Shown: positions 1 to 6,249 of the stretch, piece by piece | Layout of the letters: each line of letters opens with the position of its first letter | Numbering within the stretch: the first letter of the stretch is position 1 | NCBI GenBank assembly: GCA_023266435.1 | Contig: JAHFQF010000044.1 | Span: 1 to 13,817, forward strand | Source: Legionellales bacterium | GTDB taxonomy: Bacteria; Pseudomonadota; Gammaproteobacteria; Berkiellales; Berkiellaceae | Length of the DNA stretch: 13,817 bases | Reading direction: 5' to 3' | Notes under the pieces: generated by a model | The model's input: only the letters and a program-made list of their open reading frames with translations | What the model was told of the DNA's origin: nothing | The model's database searches: none | Translations under genes and position numbers: made by a program

Positions 1-586
1 GAATTATGATCAGCCCGCCATGCCAGCCGGGGTGGAGCAAGGCATTATTCAAGGTATGTACTTATTGAATAAATCAGTCTACAAATCCAAACACCAAGTG
101 CAATTATTGGGCTGTGGTACGATTTTGCGTGAATCTTTGGCTGCGCAAGCGTTACTAGACGCGGATTTTCAAGTGGCAGCAGATGTTTGGAGCGTGACCA
201 GTTTTAATCAATTGAAGCGAGATGCACAAGCGTGCCAACGCCATAATCAATTGCATTATGGAGAGACAGCCAAAGTGCCTTATGTCACGAGCTGTTTGGC
301 AAAAGCAAAAGGGCCTGTGGTTGCTTCAACGGATTATATGAGAGCCTTTGCAGAGCAAATCCGAGCCTTTGTCCCCAATCCCTATTATGTCTTAGGAACG
401 GATGGATTTGGACGCAGCGATTCACGCAGTACATTGCGTACACATTTTGAAGTGGATCGTCATTACATTGTTTATATGGCATTGCTGGGCTTAGTAGAGC
501 AGAAAGCATTACCAGCCAGCGTATTGAAACAAGCAATAGAAAAATACGCGATTGAGATCGATAAACCCGATCCATTGACTGTTTAA
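1..586 (+). CDS. aceE: Pyruvate dehydrogenase E1 component, C-terminal part (5' end outside window)
   Basis: E1 decarboxylates pyruvate with thiamine diphosphate and acetylates the lipoyl group of E2 in the cytoplasmic pyruvate dehydrogenase complex. The reading frame is already open at base 2 (first codons read N-Y-D-Q-P-A-M-P), so the internal ATG at base 20 is not the start. About 194 residues are present, the C-terminal transketolase-like domain of the large homodimeric E1. Recognisable stretches are the segment VQLLGCGTILRE, SVTSFNQLKRD, VASTDYMRAFAEQIR, LGTDGFGRSDSR and HFEVDRHYIV, all in the order seen in E. coli AceE, and the end lies at the usual place. The stop TAA is 24 nt before the aceF start, so the two are co-transcribed. 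Nothing suggests damage; only the window edge truncates it. Confidence 0.97.
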   Translation, partial: NYDQPAMPAGVEQGIIQGMYLLNKSVYKSKHQVQLLGCGTILRESLAAQALLDADFQVAADVWSVTSFNQLKRDAQACQRHNQLHYGETAKVPYVTSCLAKAKGPVVASTDYMRAFAEQIRAFVPNPYYVLGTDGFGRSDSRSTLRTHFEVDRHYIVYMALLGLVEQKALPASVLKQAIEKYAIEIDKPDPLTV

Positions 587-610
587 TTTCATTGTACAGG
601 AGATCTTGTT

Positions 611-1909
611 TTGGCGATTATAGAAGTCGTTGTTCCAGACATTGGTGATTTTGACAAAGTCGATATCATTGAAGTCATGGTAAAAGTTGGGCAAACCATT
701 GCGAAAGAAGATCCATTGATTACGCTGGAAACAGACAAAGCCACGATGGAGATTCCTTCTTCGCATGCGGGTGTGGTCAAAGAATTAAAAGTAAAGCCAG
801 GGGACAAGGTGTCTCGAGGCTCAGTCATTTTGGTAGTAGAAAGCGCAGGGACGGTAGATCAGAAAACAGCTGCGCCAGCAGCAACACAACAAGCAGCGCC
901 ACACTCTGTTCCAGAGACGCTGAAACAAGCCCCCACAGCAGTTTCGGCTGCAACGGGTGTTGTAGCGCAAACGGTCTATCATCAAGATGAACCAGAGGTA
1001 GCAGACAGCGAAGGGGTCCATGCGGGTCCTGCTACTCGGCGTCTTGCAAGAGAGCTAGGTGTATCGCTGTCGGCCTTACAGGGCTCTGGACGAAAAGGTC
1101 GTGTTTTGACTAGCGATATTCACCAATATGTCAAAAATCGCTTGTCACAACCTGCCTCAGGTGGACTGTCGATTGCTCCTATGAAACAAATTGATTTTAG
1201 CCAATTTGGCGAAATTGATCGACGTGAATTAAGTCGAATCAAACAATTAACTGCTGAGCACACACATCGTAGTTGGGTGAGCATTCCACATGTCACACAG
1301 TTTGATGAAGCAGACATTACGCTAATGGAAAATTTCCGCCAGGAAAACAGAGCGTCTGTAGAAAAATTGGGTGTTAAATTAACGCCATTGGTTTTTATCA
1401 TGAAAGCTGTGGTAACTGCCTTGATAGAATATCCACAATTTAATAGCAGTTTAGGCCCTGATGGCAAACATTTGATCCTGAAAAAATACTATCATCTGGG
1501 GGTGGCTGTAGAAACGCCAAATGGCTTAGTGGTGCCTGTGATTCGACATGTGAATGCGAAGAGTTTGTTACAACTAGCTACGGAATTACAGGAGCTCAGT
1601 CTGAAAGCCAGAGAAAAAGGATTAAGCAGCAGCGAAATGCAGGGTGGTTGCTTTACCATTTCCAGCTTAGGCGGTATCGGTGGTACTGCATTTACTCCCA
1701 TCGTCAATGCACCTGAAGTAGCAATCTTAGGGGTGTCACGAAGTGAAATGAAGCCTGTGTATCAAAAAGAAACTAAACAATTTGAGCCTAGATTAATGTT
1801 GCCCTTGAGCCTGTCTTATGATCACAGGGTGATTGATGGCGCTGAAGCTGCTCGGTTTACACGCACCATTGCGGATGCGTTGTCAGATATACGTCGTTTA
1901 TTATTGTAA
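611..1909 (+). CDS. aceF: Dihydrolipoamide acetyltransferase (PDH E2), single lipoyl domain, TTG start
   Basis: E2 carries the acetyl group on a swinging lipoyl arm to CoA and forms the core of the PDH complex. The 432-residue protein has one lipoyl domain (about 1-78, lipoylated Lys43 in ETDKATMEIPS), an Ala/Pro/Gln-rich linker (about 80-125), an E3-binding domain (about 137-173, AGPATRRLARELG to GRVLTSDI) and a C-terminal acetyltransferase domain (about 195-432). The catalytic motif is DHRVIDG with His405 and Asp409. E. coli AceF has three lipoyl domains and about 630 residues, so this is the short architecture. The start is TTG at 611: it gives the expected MAIIEVVVPDIG N-terminus and has AGGAG at 597-601, 9 nt upstream. 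It lies between aceE (24 nt) and lpd (19 nt). Confidence 0.96.
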   Translation: MAIIEVVVPDIGDFDKVDIIEVMVKVGQTIAKEDPLITLETDKATMEIPSSHAGVVKELKVKPGDKVSRGSVILVVESAGTVDQKTAAPAATQQAAPHSVPETLKQAPTAVSAATGVVAQTVYHQDEPEVADSEGVHAGPATRRLARELGVSLSALQGSGRKGRVLTSDIHQYVKNRLSQPASGGLSIAPMKQIDFSQFGEIDRRELSRIKQLTAEHTHRSWVSIPHVTQFDEADITLMENFRQENRASVEKLGVKLTPLVFIMKAVVTALIEYPQFNSSLGPDGKHLILKKYYHLGVAVETPNGLVVPVIRHVNAKSLLQLATELQELSLKAREKGLSSSEMQGGCFTISSLGGIGGTAFTPIVNAPEVAILGVSRSEMKPVYQKETKQFEPRLMLPLSLSYDHRVIDGAEAARFTRTIADALSDIRRLLL

Positions 1910-1928
1910 TTTAAGAGGAATTGAGCGC

Positions 1929-3353
1929 ATGAGTGAACAAAACATTCAAGCCAAAGTCGTAGTACTAGGCAGTGGCCCTGGCGGATACAGTGCGGCATTT
2001 AGAGCAGCAGATCTGTTAGGCGAAGGCGTGGTGTTGGTAGAGCGCTATGAAACCCTAGGAGGCGTCTGTCTCAATGTGGGTTGTATTCCTTCTAAAGCGC
2101 TGTTACACATTGCGCAAGTGTTGGATGAAACCAAGACCATGAAACATCATGGTGTGGATTTTGGAACGCCTACATTAGACATCGCTAAAATTCGTCAGTT
2201 TAAAGACGGAGTCGTAAAGAAATTAACGCAAGGCTTAAAAGGCTTAGCTAAACAACGCAAAGTGAAAGTCATCGAAGGATCTGGAGAGTTTACAGGTTCA
2301 CATACTTTAAAGGTGACTGGTAAAGAAACGGTTAATATTCAATTTGAACATGCCATCATTGCGGTGGGCTCTCGTATCATCCGCTTGCCATTTTTACCAG
2401 ATGATCCTCGTGTGTTAGATTCTACTAGTGCACTGACCTTGCCTGAGATTCCAGAGCGTATGTTAGTCATCGGTGGCGGTATTATCGGTATGGAAATGGC
2501 CACTGTGTACAGTGCGCTAGGTGCACAAATTTCTGTTGTGGAGCTAACCGATAACATTCTGGCTGGCGCAGACAAAGACATTACAACCCCATTACTCAAG
2601 CGTGCACAAAGCCGTTATGCTGCAGTCATGTTGGAAACTAAAGTCACGAAAGTCGAAGCCAAAGACGATGGATTATGGGTACATTTTGAAGGTAAGGGTG
2701 CTAAAAACTCTCCTGAGCGTTATGACTATGTGTTATCTGCAGTGGGTAGAGCACCCAATGGTAAACTCATTGGTGCAGACAAAGCCGGAGTTGCTGTAGA
2801 TGAACGTGGTTTCATTGCAGTGGACAACCAACAGCGTACTAATGTACCGCACATTTTTGCAATTGGAGATGTATGTGGCAATCCCATGTTGGCACACAAA
2901 GCTGTACCAGAAGGTAGAGTTGCCGCTGAAGTGATTGCAGGTAAAAAGCATTACTTTGAGCCAGCGACCATCCCAAGCGTGGCTTATACTGATCCGGAAG
3001 TTGCTTGGATAGGCTTAACTGAAAATGATGCTAAGTCAAAGGGAATTACCTATGAAAAAGCAGTATTTCCTTGGATGGCCAGTGGTCGTGCATTGGGTGT
3101 TGCGCGCGAGGAAGGCCTGACCAAACTTTTGTTTGATCCAAAGACACATCGTTTATTAGGTGCGGGAATCGTTGGTGTGCACGCAGGGGAATTAATCTCT
3201 GAGCTGACATTAGCTTTAGAGATGGGCTGTGAAGCATCTGATTTGGCATTGACCATTCATCCGCATCCAACCTTGTCTGAGTCTGTCATGATGGCGGCTG
3301 AAATCTTTGAAGGCACGATTACTGATTTGTTTATGCCGAAGAAAGAGAAGTAG
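1929..3353 (+). CDS. lpd: Dihydrolipoamide dehydrogenase (E3)
   Basis: E3 reoxidises dihydrolipoyl groups of E2 using FAD and passes electrons to NAD+. At 474 residues it matches the E. coli Lpd length exactly. Visible features are the FAD-binding GSGPGG (14-19), the redox disulfide Cys47/Cys52 in GGVCLNVGCIPSKALLH, the NAD-binding segment VIGGGIIGMEMATVY, the second FAD motif around NVPHIFAIGDVCGNPMLAHK, and the C-terminal catalytic dyad His446/Glu451 in HPHPTLSES. The open frame extends upstream into aceF to 1833, but ATG 1929 is chosen because it restores the family N-terminus (MSEQNIQAKVVVLG) and has an AGAGGAA ribosome site about 9 nt upstream. It is last in the aceE-aceF-lpd operon, and may also serve 2-oxoglutarate dehydrogenase; that is inference. 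Confidence 0.97.
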   Translation: MSEQNIQAKVVVLGSGPGGYSAAFRAADLLGEGVVLVERYETLGGVCLNVGCIPSKALLHIAQVLDETKTMKHHGVDFGTPTLDIAKIRQFKDGVVKKLTQGLKGLAKQRKVKVIEGSGEFTGSHTLKVTGKETVNIQFEHAIIAVGSRIIRLPFLPDDPRVLDSTSALTLPEIPERMLVIGGGIIGMEMATVYSALGAQISVVELTDNILAGADKDITTPLLKRAQSRYAAVMLETKVTKVEAKDDGLWVHFEGKGAKNSPERYDYVLSAVGRAPNGKLIGADKAGVAVDERGFIAVDNQQRTNVPHIFAIGDVCGNPMLAHKAVPEGRVAAEVIAGKKHYFEPATIPSVAYTDPEVAWIGLTENDAKSKGITYEKAVFPWMASGRALGVAREEGLTKLLFDPKTHRLLGAGIVGVHAGELISELTLALEMGCEASDLALTIHPHPTLSESVMMAAEIFEGTITDLFMPKKEK

Positions 3354-3375
3354 TCTTTGACTGCTTCTCTTTTTT
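3342..3375 (+). terminator. Intrinsic terminator of the aceEF-lpd operon, overlapping the lpd stop
   Basis: A hairpin pairs 3342-3355 with 3359-3372 (AAAGAGAAG opposite CTTCTCTTT, then T-G wobble, then AGTC opposite GACT) around a 3-nt TTT loop, 14 pairs with one wobble. The T-run 3370-3375 follows and partly overlaps the arm. The left arm contains the last codons and the TAG stop of lpd, so terminator and coding sequence are fused. Confidence 0.9.
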
Positions 3376-3640
3376 ATTAGTAAGCGTTCAAGTGCTGTCC
3401 AGAAGCGCCCCGCAGCCACCCTTCGCATCTTTGCTACTTCGCTCGGAAAAGCCGCCAGTCTATCAAAGCTTCTCTCCTACTATTTTTGAGGGAGAGGCTG
3501 GCCCAAAGGCCCGGTGAGGGCGGCTGAGCTTCAAGCTCGTTCACGCAAAGATCCTTGAGTCTGCTCGGTTTCTTGATTATTGGGGTTGCTCAACCTCTTA
3601 CAAAAAGTTAAACTTCTCAACTAATAACTATAGTAGTTAA
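3376..3640. repeat. Intergenic patch with nested inverted repeats (REP/MITE-like remnant)
   Basis: No convincing gene lies here. Three arms nest concentrically: ATCTTTGC 3427-3434 with GCAAAGAT 3545-3552, AGCCGCC 3450-3456 with GGCGGCT 3519-3525, and CTCTCC 3472-3477 with GGAGAG 3491-3496. Within lie a small GGCC-CAAA-GGCC hairpin (3500-3511) and the near-palindrome GAGCTTCAAGCTC (3526-3538). The patch is more GC-rich than the A/T-rich stretch that follows it. GTAAGCGTTCAAG at 3380-3392 recurs in inverse orientation downstream of sodB (10387-10399). The CTCTCC...GGGAGAGG...GTGAGGG pattern resembles common intergenic palindromic repeats of proteobacteria; family membership is inferred, not shown. 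Confidence 0.55.
3629..3634 (+). promoter_or_regulatory. Possible -10 element for the orphan coiled-coil gene
   Basis: TATAGT (one mismatch to TATAAT) lies 6 nt before the ATG at 3641, within an A/T-rich stretch. With a 16-nt spacer the -35 would be GTTAAA, which is poor. A start point 6-8 nt downstream of this box would fall at or just next to the ATG, giving a leaderless message, or a very short leader for the ATG at 3659. Weak evidence. Confidence 0.25.
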
Positions 3641-4924
3641 ATGTTGGTTGAAAAACTCATGTCAATTTATCCGCAAACAGTCATTGATGCTCAGATTACA
3701 AAATTAGAAAATGACTTTGACGAGCTTGCATTAGGTGATCTTTCCCTTTTAATGCTGCACCAAAAACATACCCAATTTCAGCAAAGTATTGCCACTTTAC
3801 GAGCACAACAACATTGTCTGGGAACCGAAATCGCTGCATTTGAAAAGCAAATCGAGCCCTTACCTGCTGAGATTGAGCAATATGAAAAAGACCCCAGCAT
3901 ACAAGCCCTACGAGCATTCAAACAAGATCAAGCAGCACTAAAGGAAAAAATTGAGGCCTTAACTTGGGTGCAAATTCACATGGATAGTGGAAAAGAACTC
4001 ACAGAGACAGAGCAAAAAACTTTAACTGCAGCAGGTATTACTCACAAAACATTAGATAACACTCTGGTTGATCTACGTAAACAAGCAGCATCAATGTCAT
4101 CCGACAGTATTTGGATTCAGCGCAGCGCGCTCTTGCCATCAGCAAAACAATCAAAGGCTCAAAAAGCATTGGCTGCAGTCACTAAACAATTGGAAGAGAA
4201 ACGAGCCGGATTGGCGCAGTGTAAAGTTGGGCTAGAACGAGTGTTGGCTGAGCATGCATGCAATTTAGTAGCCATGGACAGGCATGTGAAACTATCTTAT
4301 AGAGCAGAATCCGCATTGCGTCAGCTGTGGATTGAGCTTGAGATATTGAGACAGAGTGAAAATTCAGGAGCAGCGCAATATGCAATGTATCAGCATGATC
4401 GCAAGGCATTAGATGCTAAATATCTTGCAGTCAGTAAAATATTACCTCAATTTACTCAGTTTTTACGAGATAAAATCACTGAATTAAATACTTATGTAAA
4501 ACAGAGAAAACCCAGCTGGATACGTCGCCTCATAGAAAAACTTTTTCATTTGATTGAAAGATCTAAAAAAGTAGATTTAGCACAAAAAGCAAAAAGTCAG
4601 ATAGAGAAGGATATCGCTACTTTAGAGACTTATGTTGTTGATAATCAAGAGCAACCTATCACAGCAGTGCAGCAAAAGCTTGGTGCGATGATACATGAAC
4701 TTGACCAAGAGATAGCAGAAAATCAAACCTTGACTCGTGTACATAAAGGTCAGTTCCGATTCTCAGTAGGGCAATTGCATGCCTATTTACAAGCTTGTCA
4801 GGGACAAATGGACAGTACTCAAACAGACTATACAAAAGCTACCACCGCGTACAATGAAGCATTAAAGCAGCACAATGAATACAACCCAGACTGTCTTTAT
4901 TCTGGCCCTAAATTAGGGGTGTGA
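3641..4924 (+). CDS. Hypothetical coiled-coil protein, 427 aa, function unknown
   Basis: I do not recognise a family. The protein is hydrophilic and strongly helical, rich in Gln, Glu, Lys and Ala, with likely coiled-coil stretches at about 41-110, 168-205 and 310-410. There is no signal peptide, no obvious transmembrane helix and no catalytic motif. A distinctive basic amphipathic segment at about 287-310 (KQRKPSWIRRLIEKLF onward) could touch membranes or bind a partner. The C-terminus is a short non-helical tail (NPDCLYSGPKLGV). No clear Shine-Dalgarno precedes ATG 3641; an in-frame ATG at 3659 (MSIYPQ) is an alternative start. The gene stands alone between the lpd terminator and the convergent nrdAB terminator. 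A structural or secreted (for example type IV effector) role is possible but unsupported by any specific signal. Confidence 0.75.
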   Translation: MLVEKLMSIYPQTVIDAQITKLENDFDELALGDLSLLMLHQKHTQFQQSIATLRAQQHCLGTEIAAFEKQIEPLPAEIEQYEKDPSIQALRAFKQDQAALKEKIEALTWVQIHMDSGKELTETEQKTLTAAGITHKTLDNTLVDLRKQAASMSSDSIWIQRSALLPSAKQSKAQKALAAVTKQLEEKRAGLAQCKVGLERVLAEHACNLVAMDRHVKLSYRAESALRQLWIELEILRQSENSGAAQYAMYQHDRKALDAKYLAVSKILPQFTQFLRDKITELNTYVKQRKPSWIRRLIEKLFHLIERSKKVDLAQKAKSQIEKDIATLETYVVDNQEQPITAVQQKLGAMIHELDQEIAENQTLTRVHKGQFRFSVGQLHAYLQACQGQMDSTQTDYTKATTAYNEALKQHNEYNPDCLYSGPKLGV

Positions 4925-4988
4925 TTTTCTCTATGCACTGCACTTTAGCGCGGTGTCCAGATAAGCCGAAAAACTCTAAAAATTAAGC

Positions 4989-5015
4989 AAAAAAAAGCCC
5001 CAGATCACTGGGGCT
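4989..5015 (-). terminator. Intrinsic terminator of nrdAB
   Basis: Read on the - strand, AGCCCCAG (5015-5008) pairs perfectly with CTGGGGCT (5003-4996) around a TGAT loop and is followed by a run of eight T (4996-4989, the first being the last stem base). It lies about 107 nt after the nrdB stop. On the + strand the same stem is followed by TAAAAG, so it is a poor terminator for the convergent orphan gene. Confidence 0.92.
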
Positions 5016-5040
5016 AAAAGTGCGATAATCATATCCTCTT

Positions 5041-5106
5041 CGTACTGAGACTATATCGAGTCGGTACGCACAAATTCACAAATATGCTCATAGTATTGGG
5101 AGCATA
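5041..5106 (-). other. Two stem-loops in the nrdB 3' untranslated region
   Basis: Between the nrdB stop and its terminator lie two inverted repeats: TATGCTC 5083-5089 with GAGCATA 5100-5106 (10-nt loop), and CGTACTGA 5041-5048 with TCGGTACG 5061-5068 (8 pairs including one wobble, 12-nt loop). Neither is followed by a T-run, so they are not terminators. They may protect the 3' end or bind a factor; role unknown. Confidence 0.5.
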
Positions 5107-5121
5107 CAATGGCCTAGAAAG

Positions 5122-6231
5122 TTACTCATCCCAGGAGAGTGTTCCTCCTGCTTGATAATCAATGACGCGTGTTTCAAAGAAGTTTTTCTCTTTCTTCAAA
5201 TCCATCATTTCACTCATCCAAGGAAATGGATTTTGGCTGGCAGGAAACTGATCAGGCAAGCCAATTTGATTACAACGACGATTTGCAATGAAGTGTAAAA
5301 ATTCTTGGAACATAGCAGCATTTAGACCCAAAATACCACGAGGCATGGTGTCTTTTGCGTATTGATACTCCAAATCCACCCCTTGACGGATTAGCTCAAT
5401 GGCTTCTTTCTGGAACTCAGGCGTCCATAATTCAGGATTCTCAATCTTGATTTGATTGATTACGTCGATACCAAAGTTCAAGTGCATGGATTCATCGCGT
5501 AAAATGTATTGGAACTGTTCAGCAGTACCCACCATTTTGTTACGACGACCCAGTGACAATACCTGCGTAAAGCCCACATAAAAGAAGATGCCTTCAAACA
5601 CTACATAAAATGCAATCAAATCACGTAGCAGTCTCTGGTTGTCTTCAAACGAACCGGTTTTGAATTTTGGATCGCCCAAGCTATGTGTAAATGGTAATGC
5701 CCAAGAAGCCTTAGTTGAGACTGATGGAATTTCACGATACATATTAAAAATACGCGCATCGTCCATACCCAAACTTTCAATCACATATTGGTAAGCATGC
5801 GTATGCAATGCTTCTTCAAAAGCCTGACGTAATAAATACTGGCGGCACTCTGGGTTAGTAATGTGACGATAAACTGCTAATACGAGGTTATTAGCCACCA
5901 AAGAGTCAGCGGTAGAGAAAAACCCTAAGCTGCGCTCAATGATCATTCTTTCGTCTTCAGTCAAACCATCTGCGCTTTTCCATAATGCTACGTCAGCAGA
6001 CATGTTGATTTCAGTCGGCATCCAGTGATTAGCACAACCGGTCAAGTATTTGTTCCAGGCCCAATCGTATTTGAAAGGGACTAACTGGTTCAAGTCAGCT
6101 CGGCAATTAATGATGCGCTTGTCATCCACTTGGATGCGGTTGGCACCCATTTCAATTTGCTCTAGCCCAGTCAGACCCGTAGCAACGGGCTGGCGTTTGC
6201 GTGTTTCACTTTTGGCTGTTTCTACCATCAT
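5122..6231 (-). CDS. nrdB: Class Ia ribonucleoside-diphosphate reductase, beta subunit (R2)
   Basis: R2 generates and stores the tyrosyl radical that NrdA uses to reduce ribonucleotides. All diiron ligands can be placed by spacing against E. coli R2: Asp109, Glu140, His143, Glu213, Glu247 and His250, in TADSLVANN, FEEALHTHAY, VFEGIFFY and RDESMHLNFG. The radical Tyr147 (E-x-x-H-x-x-x-Y) is present, so this is not the Tyr-less chlamydial variant. The C-terminal tail (FETRVIDYQAGGTLSWDE) keeps a Tyr that may serve in radical transfer to NrdA. Length 369 against about 376 in E. coli. Two adjacent ATGs (6231 and 6228) share an AAGGA site 5 or 8 nt upstream, so the start is uncertain by one codon. 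It follows nrdA by 18 nt and ends in the terminator at 4989-5015. Confidence 0.97.
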   Translation of the reverse strand: MMVETAKSETRKRQPVATGLTGLEQIEMGANRIQVDDKRIINCRADLNQLVPFKYDWAWNKYLTGCANHWMPTEINMSADVALWKSADGLTEDERMIIERSLGFFSTADSLVANNLVLAVYRHITNPECRQYLLRQAFEEALHTHAYQYVIESLGMDDARIFNMYREIPSVSTKASWALPFTHSLGDPKFKTGSFEDNQRLLRDLIAFYVVFEGIFFYVGFTQVLSLGRRNKMVGTAEQFQYILRDESMHLNFGIDVINQIKIENPELWTPEFQKEAIELIRQGVDLEYQYAKDTMPRGILGLNAAMFQEFLHFIANRRCNQIGLPDQFPASQNPFPWMSEMMDLKKEKNFFETRVIDYQAGGTLSWDE

Positions 6232-6249
6232 CGTTTTCCTTATTGAGAG

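Noticed and set aside
1833..1928. Upstream extension of the lpd frame by 32 codons
   Set aside because: It overlaps the aceF catalytic C-terminus; ATG 1929 has a ribosome site and gives the exact family N-terminus and length.
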